A DNA stretch of 64,000 nucleotides from Alphaproteobacteria bacterium (GTDB lineage Bacteria; Pseudomonadota; Alphaproteobacteria; CAAGCB01; CAG-977). Positions 34,969-42,559 of the stretch are shown here, one piece after another. The stretch spans positions 1 to 64,000 of the forward strand of contig JAFZYY010000001.1 in NCBI GenBank assembly GCA_017616015.1. The letters are read 5' to 3'. Below the pieces are notes generated by a model. It saw only the letters and a program-made list of their open reading frames with translations. It ran no database searches and had not been told where the DNA came from. The position numbers and the translations under genes were made by a program. Numbering within the stretch: the first letter of the stretch is position 1; each line of letters begins with the position of its first letter.

Positions 34969-35409
34969 TTATTCTTCCGGTTTTTTATATTCAATGGCAT
35001 GCGCTTCGATGGTTTGATCCGTCGAAGCGTTTTCTTTAACGTTGAATTCGGGCTCTATGTCGTCTTTACGAAATCTGAAGCGTTTTCCCGAATAAAACGG
35101 CCAAATCGTGTTCTTCCAATACATCAGAAGTCTGGCCGAGCCGAACAAAACCAAAGCCCCGTAAACAAAGTAAGGCCAGAAAAACAAAAAAAGCACGGGG
35201 ATAATCGGCCATTTCCAAACGACAATCGCGCCGTAAAAACCGGTTGCCGGGCCAAGCGCCGGAACAAGAAACAGCAATATCGCGGCAAATCCGGCAAAAA
35301 TCCAATGCAGTCCCAATATGTGTATCAGGCCGTCGATGCTGGCGAGATATTGCAACGCCGTAATGACGATATAGAAAAAGACAAATAAAGAGATTCGTTT
35401 GAAAGGCAT
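34969..35409 (-). CDS. Small inner-membrane protein of unknown function
   Basis: This 146-residue protein has three or four hydrophobic segments up to residue 95 (LFVFFYIVITALQYL, WIFAGFAAILLFLVPAL, IIPVLFLFFWPYFVYGALVLF) and an acidic, hydrophilic C-terminal tail. I do not recognise a family. Its end lies 4 nt from the convergent nusB stop, with no terminator between them. A GGATTGGAA stretch stands before the ATG. Confidence 0.75.
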   Translation of the reverse strand: MPFKRISLFVFFYIVITALQYLASIDGLIHILGLHWIFAGFAAILLFLVPALGPATGFYGAIVVWKWPIIPVLFLFFWPYFVYGALVLFGSARLLMYWKNTIWPFYSGKRFRFRKDDIEPEFNVKENASTDQTIEAHAIEYKKPEE

Positions 35410-35534
35410 GTTTCCAATCCTTTTTTACCAAGTGTAAGCCGTTTGAAAGAAAAAAGACACTAAAGAATCGCATCGGTAACCAATTATTAAAAATATGAGT
35501 TTATTCTGAAACTTCCGGAAACAGGGAAAAAAAG

Positions 35535-35897
35535 ATGAGAAAAATCATTCTGGATAAAAACTATTTTGTTTTTCGCGATGCTGACGGCATTTTAGGCTTT
35601 ACGATTAAAAGCTACGAAGGACAGCCGCAGAATCCCCGCTTTCTGTTTGACGGCGGCAGTCAGGCTTTTCTGCTCAGACGGCCGGGGCAGGTGATTTTGC
35701 TCGACGCCCTGACGGACGAGTTTATCTCTGTTTTGGCAAAGGCGCAGAAAGTGCGCTTTTTGGAAACGCCGGAAGATTCTTCCGAAATCGTTCAGCAATA
35801 CGAAGTGTCCGTAACTAAAATAGAAAAAGTCGCGTTGTCCGAAGAACAAATCGTTTCGGAAGACGAACAGTTTGATCCGTTGCCTCATTCCGCTTAA
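35535..35897 (+). CDS. Hypothetical protein, paralogue of the gene at 43581
   Basis: This 120-residue soluble protein has no family I know. It aligns over most of its length with the 115-residue product at 43581-43928: both share the pattern P-x-L/M-F-DG-x3-A-x3-R-x3-Q-(I/V)-x-LD, then a Val/Leu-rich helix with FxE and a beta-like segment (YEVSVTKIEKV versus YMASVRHVSKL). The strand-rich first half could be a small beta domain. The C-terminus is acidic. Its end overlaps the convergent small gene by 4 nt. Confidence 0.75.
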   Translation: MRKIILDKNYFVFRDADGILGFTIKSYEGQPQNPRFLFDGGSQAFLLRRPGQVILLDALTDEFISVLAKAQKVRFLETPEDSSEIVQQYEVSVTKIEKVALSEEQIVSEDEQFDPLPHSA

Positions 35898-36142
35898 GTG
35901 CGCTGACAGTACCAGTATTTGTCCGCTAAAAAAGTTTCGGCGGTTTCAAAATCGTCGGAGCATTCTTTTTGCAAAGGTAATAAAAAATCGTTTTTTAAAT
36001 CGCTTAATCCCGATAAATATTCCGATAATCCGGAGACTAAATCGCTTGTTTCCGCCAAATCTGCCAGACGAGCGATTTCTTTTGCAAAATCGTTTTCTTT
36101 TTTCAATACCAACTTTAAAATTTCTGTATCGTGGTCGGACAT
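35894..36142 (-). CDS. Small acidic hypothetical protein
   Basis: The 82-residue, Asp/Glu/Leu-rich, probably helical product (ILKLVLKKENDFAKEIARLADLAE) is the best reading of this stretch; frames on the other strand give Lys/Arg/Ser-rich sequences that look non-coding. The ribosome-binding site is weak. No family recognised, and it could still be spurious. Confidence 0.45.
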   Translation of the reverse strand: MSDHDTEILKLVLKKENDFAKEIARLADLAETSDLVSGLSEYLSGLSDLKNDFLLPLQKECSDDFETAETFLADKYWYCQRT

Positions 36143-36224
36143 GGCTTTTTTTTCTTAAATTATAACTATATGTTATAAATCTGAAAATGAAAGTCAATTC
36201 AAAAAGGGAAAAAACAACAAAAAG

Positions 36225-36247
36225 GCCGGAAACAAAATGTTTCCGGC
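36225..36247 (-). terminator. Intrinsic terminator of the beta-barrel gene
   Basis: A perfect 10-bp GC-rich stem (36225-36234 with 36238-36247) and, reading leftwards, a T-rich tract. It lies 23 nt after the stop of the gene at 36270. Confidence 0.85.
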
Positions 36248-36269
36248 TTTTGTTCTTTTAAGGCCGAAG

Positions 36270-36815
36270 CTAAAAAGAAAAACGCAAACCGCCGTAAAAT
36301 TCGTTGGATTTTACCTGTTTGCCTAAATCCAGAAAACGGTAGCCCAAATCAATGGTCACATTCTGCATGATGTCATAACCCATGCCGACGCCGCCGCCCC
36401 ACGAAAATTTGTAGTCGGTGTGGTCGAACATGTCGAAATCTTTTTGTTTTAATCTGGAAGCACCGATGCCCAGATTAATGTACGGATATAAAGACGATCC
36501 CATCTTGATGTCATAGTATCCGTTCACCAGCATGGTCATTGTTCCCAGCGTATGAGGTCCGCCCATGGTGTCTTTTTTGATTTTATCGCGGTAGATATAT
36601 TCCAATTCTGTCCGGAACTGATTTAACTGCATACCGGCGGCGACGCTTCCTTCCCAGGCGTTTTTATTGATATGGTTTTTAAGCATGGATAATGCGCTTC
36701 TGATCGCCATATAAGGACGGTCTCCGCAGGGGTCTTGAGCTTTGGCCGTCGTTGAGAATGTTGATAAGGCGATGGCGGTAGCGACAGTTCCTAAAAGAAC
36801 TTTTTTAAGTAACAT
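36270..36815 (-). CDS. Outer-membrane beta-barrel protein
   Basis: This 181-residue protein has a signal peptide ending in TAKAQ and then alternating strands with aromatic ends (YINLGIGASRL, SWGGGVGMGYDI, VTIDLGYRFLDLG). It closes with GGLRFSF, the terminal Phe recognised by the BAM machinery. Length and pattern fit eight-stranded barrels of the opacity/OmpA-like group. AAAGGAG stands before the ATG. Monocistronic, with its own terminator. Function may be structural or host contact. Confidence 0.88.
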   Translation of the reverse strand: MLLKKVLLGTVATAIALSTFSTTAKAQDPCGDRPYMAIRSALSMLKNHINKNAWEGSVAAGMQLNQFRTELEYIYRDKIKKDTMGGPHTLGTMTMLVNGYYDIKMGSSLYPYINLGIGASRLKQKDFDMFDHTDYKFSWGGGVGMGYDIMQNVTIDLGYRFLDLGKQVKSNEFYGGLRFSF

Positions 36816-36840
36816 AGCGTTCTCCTTTACTGTTAAAGAA

Positions 36841-36854
36841 ATACATATATGTAT
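36841..36854 (-). promoter_or_regulatory. 14-bp perfect palindrome upstream of the beta-barrel gene
   Basis: ATACATATATGTAT lies 26-39 bp upstream of the barrel gene's ATG, overlapping where a -10 or transcript start would be expected. It may be an operator. Confidence 0.35.
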
Positions 36855-36965
36855 AGAAAGAGTTTTTACTGATGATTGAACTCTTTATCGGCGACTATGT
36901 TACTTTTTTTAATTATTTTGTCATTCTGTCATTTAATATATAATACATTTGATTGTTTTGTTTTT

Positions 36966-37301
36966 CTAATTAATGTAATCATTTTTATTATATATCGTAT
37001 GATTACTTATATCGTGTTTTATTTTTTTTATGGTCTGGCAATCAATCGTTTTATAGGAATGAAAACCGTATTTTCTTCTCAGGTCTGCCCAAACGGAATT
37101 CGGGTGCCGGTTTTGTTGCTGTGCCGTCTGGTGTACCCATTTTTTCAGGAGCTCCGCTTCCGGAACGGAAAGTATACAACTTTTGGTTGTGTTTGCGTCT
37201 TCTTTAAAATTATGAATGGAATTATGGGTTAAAAAAAGAGCAGAAAAAGCACTGCTCCGACTACAAGGGGAATTTTTCTCTCGTAAAGCCGGGGTGAGCA
37301 T
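36966..37301 (-). pseudogene. ORF6C-like C-terminal segment, out of frame with the gene before it
   Basis: From about 37230 leftwards this frame encodes a believable domain (VPEAELLKKWVHQTAQQQ, VWADLRRKYGFHSYKTID) with the W..L...(F/Y)G..SY..I pattern seen at the end of some phage-type regulators (ORF6C/antirepressor tails). The first part of the frame, up to 37237, overlaps the preceding gene in another frame and looks non-coding. The two frames meet at a run of seven T (coding strand, 37231-37237); one extra T would join them into a product of about 169 residues. It is either a frameshifted gene or one read by slippage. Confidence 0.5.
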
Positions 37302-37477
37302 CGTGATTTTTCCGTAGTGATAATATTGTTATTTCCGTTAACGGAAATGAATGTGATTTTTTCCGTTTCCTGCGGGGCGGGAGAATTGTCGGAAGCGTTG
37401 TCGTTAAGCAAATCGTTTAAAAAATCTATTTTTGTATTAAAGGAATCTTGTTGTGGTCGGTTGTCTTGTTTTATCAT
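37229..37477 (-). CDS. Small protein downstream of the XRE repressor, possible N-terminal half of a split gene
   Basis: The 82-residue product starts 4 nt inside the XRE gene (coupled translation). It has an Asn/Asp-rich N-terminus, the segment ITFISVNGNNNIITTEKS, whose NGNNN pattern is common in prophage and plasmid regulators, and a hydrophobic end (LVVGAVLFLLFF). It stops within the T7 run where the ORF6C-like frame takes over. As it stands it could be a tail-anchored membrane protein; alternatively it is the first half of a larger regulator. Confidence 0.55.
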   Translation of the reverse strand: MIKQDNRPQQDSFNTKIDFLNDLLNDNASDNSPAPQETEKITFISVNGNNNIITTEKSRCSPRLYERKIPLVVGAVLFLLFF

Positions 37478-37875
37478 ACGGCGGCCTCTATTATCCAGTC
37501 TAAGGCTTTTTGAGCATTTTCCGCCGATTCCGACACGATAATGTCGTACACAACGGTAATGATCCGAGCCGATTTTTCGGCTGAAAAAGATTTTTGGTGA
37601 CGTTCTTCATATTTTTTTAAAAATAAAACGGCGGTTTTTAAAGCGGTTTTATCTATTTTCGGCAGTTCTGCCGGAGAGTTGTTTTCAAAACCGTATAGCC
37701 AATTCGGCGAAACGGCGAACGTATTGCAAATTTTGCAGAACATTTGTCCGTCAGGTTCGCGTTTGTTCTTTAAATATTGATTCAATCTGCTTTGGCTAAT
37801 GCCAAGCTGATCCGCCGCGCGCTGCTGAGTTAATCCCAATTCAGAAAGTCGTTGGTTTAACCGTTCTCCGATCAT
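37474..37875 (-). CDS. XRE/Cro-CI family transcriptional regulator
   Basis: The 133-residue protein has an N-terminal helix-turn-helix (LNQRLSELGLTQQRAADQLGISQSRLNQYLKNKR, given as residues 6-39) followed by PSPNWLYGFE-like sequence (VSPNWLYGFE) usual in phage-type repressors. The C-terminal part is helical and may dimerise. It probably represses itself and the divergent gene at 38016; direct and inverted repeats lie between them. Confidence 0.88.
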   Translation of the reverse strand: MIGERLNQRLSELGLTQQRAADQLGISQSRLNQYLKNKREPDGQMFCKICNTFAVSPNWLYGFENNSPAELPKIDKTALKTAVLFLKKYEERHQKSFSAEKSARIITVVYDIIVSESAENAQKALDWIIEAAV

Positions 37876-37926
37876 GGCTGGTTCCTAATTGTTTCAGAAT
37901 TAACATCGGTTTTTATAGTGGCATAG

Positions 37927-37984
37927 TTTATCACGGAATAAAATTAACTATTTGTTATTGATTATATAAACGATTTGTGATAAA
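37927..37984. promoter_or_regulatory. Candidate operators of the XRE repressor
   Basis: The intergenic region holds two direct repeats, ACTATTTGTTAT (37947-37958) and ACGATTTGTGAT (37970-37981), matching at 10 of 12 bases and spaced 23 bp apart (about two helix turns). TTTATCAC at 37927-37934 is the inverted copy of GTGATAAA at 37977-37984. This is the layout expected for a self-regulating divergent repressor. Confidence 0.45.
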
Positions 37985-38015
37985 AAGGCTTATACAATCG
38001 GAAAGGAAAGATGAA

Positions 38016-38489
38016 ATGGAAAAAAGAGTGTTGGCCGCGCTTGAAGGGTGTGACGGAAAAAACGAATCCGTTTTGCTGAAATTGTATAAAAAAGGAAAAC
38101 TGGGAAAATTTCCGATTGCCGAAAACAGAGTGAAAGCGGCTTCTTTATTTATAAGGGATTTTCAGGCGTCTGTTTTTTTTCAAAGAACGACCAGAAATTA
38201 TGAAGGACTGTTTGTGACAGGCCGCGGCGGAAAATCGGAAGCGTCGGATTTTCGCTGTGATGCGGCGGACAGGTATTTGCGCGCTTTAAAATACATAGAG
38301 CCGTACGGTGTGTATGCGCTTCATTTTTTACGGGACGAACGTAACGTTCGCGATTTTCTGATTAAGTATCCGATTTTAAACAAAGGATCTCGCCGAACGT
38401 ATCAGATGGTTTATCTGGCGATTAACCGTATGTTGGACAGGCTGGTCGCTTTTTACGATTTGGAAAAAGACAAACAAAAGATGATTTGA
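38016..38489 (+). CDS. Hypothetical protein with DUF6456-like C-terminal part
   Basis: This 157-residue basic, helical protein is divergent from the XRE repressor. The segment RCDAADRYLRALKYIEPYG followed later by QMVYLAINRMLDRLVAFY recalls the DUF6456-type region of alphaproteobacterial proteins (AAERY...; ...LALDRLA.HY), but the match is from memory and weak. I choose ATG 38016 because GGAAAGGA lies just upstream; a GTG at 37977 would lengthen it by 13 residues. Function unknown. Confidence 0.65.
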   Translation: MEKRVLAALEGCDGKNESVLLKLYKKGKLGKFPIAENRVKAASLFIRDFQASVFFQRTTRNYEGLFVTGRGGKSEASDFRCDAADRYLRALKYIEPYGVYALHFLRDERNVRDFLIKYPILNKGSRRTYQMVYLAINRMLDRLVAFYDLEKDKQKMI

Positions 38490-38544
38490 GCCGCAGAGCC
38501 TTTCGGTATATAACGGTAAAAAAATATAAATAAAGGCTGTGCGC

Positions 38545-39042
38545 ATGAAAGACTTTTTGAAATTGATTTTTTTTGGCGTGACCAAATCGCCGAAGCTGCG
38601 TCTGTTTAATCCTGATACCGACGAGAAAATCGAAATGACGACGGGCTTTAATTGGCAGATTTTACTGTTGGGAAGTTTTTTCGGTTTGCCGCTGTTTTCC
38701 AAACGGTTGTGGGCATGGGCTTGGGGACTGTTTTTTCTGTCGACCGTACAGGCTTTTTTCTTTTATCAGCAGGTGAAACAGATTTTGGCGGCGACAACGG
38801 TTGCCGAATACGAAGCCGCCATGCGACAGGCGGATAATCCGATAGACAGCGCAATCGGCTATTTGCTGATGTTTTGCGTTGTTTTGCTTTCGGTGAAAGG
38901 AAATCAGTGGGCGGTTGAACGCTTGCTGAAAAAAGGGTGGCGTTTTGAAGACGTTTCCGATCCGCTTGTGCGGGACGCAGTCGGGAAATGGAAAATTTCA
39001 AAGCGCTATTTAACGTCGCCTGAAGTTATCGACAAGCTTTGA
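38545..39042 (+). CDS. Small membrane protein, DUF2628-like
   Basis: The 165-residue protein has a hydrophilic N-terminus, then GFNWQILLLGSFFGLPLFSKRLWAWAWGLFF (residues 35-65) and two further hydrophobic stretches. The pattern FNW...P..(Y/F)xxxxW recalls DUF2628 proteins. ATG 38545 follows AAAGG by 8 nt. Its last 37 nt overlap the end of the convergent slt gene. Function unknown. Confidence 0.7.
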   Translation: MKDFLKLIFFGVTKSPKLRLFNPDTDEKIEMTTGFNWQILLLGSFFGLPLFSKRLWAWAWGLFFLSTVQAFFFYQQVKQILAATTVAEYEAAMRQADNPIDSAIGYLLMFCVVLLSVKGNQWAVERLLKKGWRFEDVSDPLVRDAVGKWKISKRYLTSPEVIDKL

Positions 39043-40991
39043 TTTTCTTTCTGGAACCAGCCGGACAATTCGGTTTCGGGGTAGTTCAGGTAACGCCTGT
39101 AAATATGCAGGTTTTCCAAAACGCGCTGAACGTAGTTGCGTGTTTCGCCGAAAGGAATGCGCTCTATCCAATCAATAGGATCTATATCGTGCAGCGGATT
39201 CCCGATCGATTTCAGCCACTTGTTGACGTTTGTCGGTCCGGCGTTGTAAGCGGCGATGGCCAGGACATACGATCCGTTGAACCGTTTCAGCAGGTCTGCA
39301 AAGTAAGTGCTACCCAATTCGACATTCAGATCGGGATCGCTGTTAAGCATTTGCGCGGAAAAGGCTTTGCGCTTTTTCTTGGCTATTTGTTTCGCCGTGG
39401 AAGGCATAACCTGCATCAGGCCGCGCGCGCCGGCGGAAGAAACGGCGTGCGGGGAAAAACTGCTTTCCTGTCTGATAATGGACAGGATCAAGGCTGTTTC
39501 CGTACGTTCGTCATGTTTCAGATTGCGGACGGGGTATCCCAAAGAAACGATATTTATATTGTTTTGCCTGGCTCGTCTGGCAATCGTTACCGCCAGATCT
39601 TCGCGGTTCAGGTCGGTGATAACCGCCTGAGCCAAAGCGGTTATTTCTTCGGGGGACGAAGCGTCTAAAAACAGTTTGGTGGCGAATAAATCGGCCGTTT
39701 CGTGTTGCTCCGCTTCTTCCAGCAGTTTCATCACGTTGAACAGTTCCGACTTTTTGAGCTGTTCAACCAATTCCGGATTTACTTCTTTTTCTGTAAGAAG
39801 AGGAGGGTAAGATTCTTTTCGGGTTAATTTTTCCGTTGCTAATTGGCCGTAAATAGTCGTTTGTTTTTCAGCGGCTTTTCTGTAGTGCGCATTTGCCTGA
39901 ACGGCATCGTTCATTTCTTCGTAAGCGCGTCCCAGCCAATATTCGCCCCGGGCGACGCTGAGGGGGGAGGAAACGACGGAGAGCATGTTTTCAAAGTGCT
40001 GTACGGCGTTTTTTCGCTTTTTCAGATTGCGCAGGGCAATCCAGCCGGCCGTCCATTCCGCGTCCGCGAAATCGGCGCCGGAAGTCAGATGATGATGTTT
40101 GGCCAGCGTATACGCTTCCTGATAATCCGACGAAGCCAGAAATTGCCGGATTAAAAGGGCTTTTTCCGCCCACCAGCGGGAAGAATTTTGTATTGCCGCC
40201 GGCACTTTTTCAAACAGTTTTGCGGCGGCGGCATATTTTTTGTTGACACGCAGCCAGCGTATCTGATCGAAAATCAAATCAGGATCGTTCAGTTGGCTTT
40301 CGGAAAGTTCTTTTAAGCTTTTTTTTGCATTGGCGGAATTGGAAATCAATTCGGCGCGCGCCTGATTCAGCTTAAGGGAATCCGGATCAATCAAAGGAAA
40401 AAGCTTCCGCGCCTGAAGCGGTTTTCGATCATTGAGCAATTTTTTCGCGCGGTACTGAAAATCGCGTTCGTCGAGCAGGAAAGAAAGTTTTTCTTTTACT
40501 GTTTCCGCTTCATCTTCGGACAAATTGCCTTGGTCCCACAGCGCGTGCAACATGGGAATCGCTTTTTCCCATTCTTTTCGCGCTAACAATAAATCGCTGT
40601 AAGCCAAAACGGCCTGAGGCGAAATGGGAGGATATTTTTTAAACCAAGCTTCCAGTTCTTTTTTTGAACCGTTTGCCAGAATGGCGCTTTCGGCGTTTCT
40701 GCGGATCAGGTAAACGCGCGGCCAATTCTGGTTTTTTTTCATAAAAGCTTCAGCTTGTCGGAAATCGATGCTTTGCTTTGTATCCGTCAGGCGAAACCAT
40801 TCGATCAGTTTATCCAACAGGGGATTTGCGGCTTTTTTTGCAACGGACTGAGCCGTCGCATAATCCTGAACAGCGGACGCTTTGATGGCCTGAACGTCGG
40901 GCGAAACGGGCAAAGAAGCCGTTGCGGCGCGGTCTTGCGCAAGAAAAAAACAGGCTGTCACGCAACCAAGCAGTAAAACATGACGTTTCAC
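39006..40991 (-). CDS. slt: Soluble lytic murein transglycosylase
   Basis: This 661-residue periplasmic enzyme cleaves peptidoglycan glycan strands to 1,6-anhydromuropeptides. It has a signal peptide (HVLLLGCVTACFFLAQ), a long superhelical domain of TPR-like repeats (about 40-480), and a C-terminal SLT domain with the catalytic Glu509 in RQESSF, then GARGLMQVMPSTA and AIAAYNAGPTNV. It is divergent from dapA and shares that neighbourhood with smpB, as in many alphaproteobacteria. Its stop lies inside the end of the convergent gene. Confidence 0.95.
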   Translation of the reverse strand: MKRHVLLLGCVTACFFLAQDRAATASLPVSPDVQAIKASAVQDYATAQSVAKKAANPLLDKLIEWFRLTDTKQSIDFRQAEAFMKKNQNWPRVYLIRRNAESAILANGSKKELEAWFKKYPPISPQAVLAYSDLLLARKEWEKAIPMLHALWDQGNLSEDEAETVKEKLSFLLDERDFQYRAKKLLNDRKPLQARKLFPLIDPDSLKLNQARAELISNSANAKKSLKELSESQLNDPDLIFDQIRWLRVNKKYAAAAKLFEKVPAAIQNSSRWWAEKALLIRQFLASSDYQEAYTLAKHHHLTSGADFADAEWTAGWIALRNLKKRKNAVQHFENMLSVVSSPLSVARGEYWLGRAYEEMNDAVQANAHYRKAAEKQTTIYGQLATEKLTRKESYPPLLTEKEVNPELVEQLKKSELFNVMKLLEEAEQHETADLFATKLFLDASSPEEITALAQAVITDLNREDLAVTIARRARQNNINIVSLGYPVRNLKHDERTETALILSIIRQESSFSPHAVSSAGARGLMQVMPSTAKQIAKKKRKAFSAQMLNSDPDLNVELGSTYFADLLKRFNGSYVLAIAAYNAGPTNVNKWLKSIGNPLHDIDPIDWIERIPFGETRNYVQRVLENLHIYRRYLNYPETELSGWFQKENQSLSITSGDVK

Positions 40992-41046
40992 TTGATTTTT
41001 TCCTTTCCCAAAAGATTATACCGCTTTTATTTTTGAAGGATTTCTT

Positions 41047-41061
41047 TTAAGATACGGTTAA
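41047..41061 (+). promoter_or_regulatory. CtrA-like site TTAA-N7-TTAA before dapA
   Basis: TTAA (41047-41050) and TTAA (41058-41061) are separated by exactly seven bases, 31 bp before the dapA ATG. This is the full CtrA consensus form, but one or two such matches are expected by chance in a window of this size. Confidence 0.3.
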
Positions 41062-41091
41062 TTTAAAAAGATATTTCCTTTAGGAGGCCAC

Positions 41092-41970
41092 ATGTTCAAA
41101 GGACTATATACCGCTTTAATAACGCCGTTTGATAACGGGCAAATTGACGCCGAAGCTTTTTGTCGCCTGATAGAGCACCAGATTTCTTCCGGCGTAAGCG
41201 GTCTTGTCGTATGCGGCACGACGGGGGAAAGCGCTGTCATGACGGCGAAAGAATACAAACAGGTAATTGAGTTGTGTGTCAAGACGGCAGCCGGCCGTGT
41301 TCCCGTAATTGCCGGCACGGGAAGCAACAACACCGGAAAAGTGATCGAAAATACGCAGGTGGCCAAAGAGCTGGGCGCCGACGCGGCTTTGATCGTGACG
41401 CCGTACTATAACAAACCGACCCAGCAGGGACTGTTTGAACATTATTCCGCGGTGCATGACGCTTGCGACTTGCCGATTATTTTATACAACGTTCCCGGTC
41501 GGACGGGCGTTAATCTGGCCGTTGAGACAATAGCCCGGCTGGCTCGGTTGCCTCGGATTGTCGGCGTTAAAGATGCTGTTTCGGATCTGATGCGCCCGTT
41601 GAAAATCAGAGTGGCGGTCGAAAAAAAGGACTTTTCCGTTCTTTCCGGCGAAGACGCAACGATTGTCGCTTTTTTGGCGCACGGCGGGGACGGCTGTATT
41701 TCCGTTACGGCGAATATAGCTCCTTCTTTGTGTGTTGCTCTGCATCAGGCCTGGCGGGAAAAAAATTGGGCGGAAATCGAACGTTTGCGCGATTTGATGT
41801 GGCCGTTGCATGAAGTCATGTTTATTGAAACGAACCCCTGTCCGGTGAAATACGCCGCTTCATTATTAGGGTACGGGGACGGCTCCGTTCGTTTGCCGCT
41901 ATGTGAAATTTCAGATCAGTCCAAAGAAAAGGTTCAAGCCGCGTTACGTTCCGCCGGTCTTATAGGATAA
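41092..41970 (+). CDS. dapA: 4-hydroxy-tetrahydrodipicolinate synthase
   Basis: DapA condenses pyruvate with aspartate semialdehyde in the lysine and diaminopimelate pathway. The Schiff-base lysine is Lys160 (VGVKDA), the active-site tyrosine is Tyr132 (LYNVPGRTG), and the GTTGES motif is at 42-47. Length (292) is standard. AGGAGG precedes the ATG. The smpB gene follows after 4 nt, so the two form an operon. Confidence 0.98.
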   Translation: MFKGLYTALITPFDNGQIDAEAFCRLIEHQISSGVSGLVVCGTTGESAVMTAKEYKQVIELCVKTAAGRVPVIAGTGSNNTGKVIENTQVAKELGADAALIVTPYYNKPTQQGLFEHYSAVHDACDLPIILYNVPGRTGVNLAVETIARLARLPRIVGVKDAVSDLMRPLKIRVAVEKKDFSVLSGEDATIVAFLAHGGDGCISVTANIAPSLCVALHQAWREKNWAEIERLRDLMWPLHEVMFIETNPCPVKYAASLLGYGDGSVRLPLCEISDQSKEKVQAALRSAGLIG

Positions 41971-41974
41971 GGAA

Positions 41975-42454
41975 ATGTCTGCTTCCAAAAAATCAACGAT
42001 GATCAGCACGGGGACTGTTGCGAAAAACAGAAAGGCGCATTTTAATTACGCCATAGAAGAAACGGTCGAGGCCGGCTTGATGCTGACGGGCGCTGAGGTC
42101 AAGTCCCTTCGTTTGGGGCGCGCCAGCATTAACGAAGCGTATGCGTCCGCGGAAGGCGGCGAATTGTTTTTGATCAACGCGAGTATTTTGGAATACGGCT
42201 CGATCGGCTATATGAAGCATTCGGCGGCGCGTCCGCGAAAATTACTGCTGAAGAAAAAGGAATTGAAGCGTTTGATCGGCGCCGTAGCGCGGAAAGGATA
42301 CACGCTGATACCTTTGGAATTGTATTTTAACGCGCGCGGGATCGCCAAGGTAAAAATCGGACTCGGCGTCGGCAAAAATACCGTGGATCGCCGCGAAGAT
42401 ATAAAAAAACGCGATTGGGATCGGGAAAAACGCAGATTACTTAAAGGCGGTTGA
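41975..42454 (+). CDS. smpB: SsrA-binding protein SmpB
   Basis: SmpB carries tmRNA to stalled ribosomes. The 159-residue protein shows KNRKAHFNYAIEE, GAEVKSLRLGRASINEAYA and the C-terminal helix KKRDWDREKRRLLKG, all typical. The tmRNA gene itself is not in the window. Coupled to dapA. Confidence 0.97.
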   Translation: MSASKKSTMISTGTVAKNRKAHFNYAIEETVEAGLMLTGAEVKSLRLGRASINEAYASAEGGELFLINASILEYGSIGYMKHSAARPRKLLLKKKELKRLIGAVARKGYTLIPLELYFNARGIAKVKIGLGVGKNTVDRREDIKKRDWDREKRRLLKGG

Positions 42455-42495
42455 CAGATTTTTTTTGCATTTTTCATTTTTTTATGCTTTCTTTA

Positions 42496-42559
42496 GAAAG
42501 CCGATTTATAAAAGGATAAAATATTCGGAAAGCTGATTTATCAAAGGATAAAATAAATG
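42496..42559 (+). repeat. Tandem duplication of a 32-bp leader with ribosome-binding site
   Basis: The units 42496-42527 and 42528-42559 match at 27 of 32 or more positions. Each contains AAAGGATAAAATA. The second unit ends in the ATG of the next gene; the first ends in TTCG at the same place. The gene thus has two copies of its ribosome-binding region in a row. Confidence 0.85.

Noticed and set aside
36876-37232. Hydrophobic 118-codon frame on the + strand
   Set aside because: The hydrophobicity comes from AT-rich DNA (Phe, Ile, Leu, Tyr). The second half is opposite the more credible ORF6C-like segment, and no ribosome-binding site is seen.
41047-41061. Confident CtrA control of dapA
   Set aside because: The TTAA-N7-TTAA match is real, but one or two are expected by chance in 64 kb, so it is listed only as a weak candidate.
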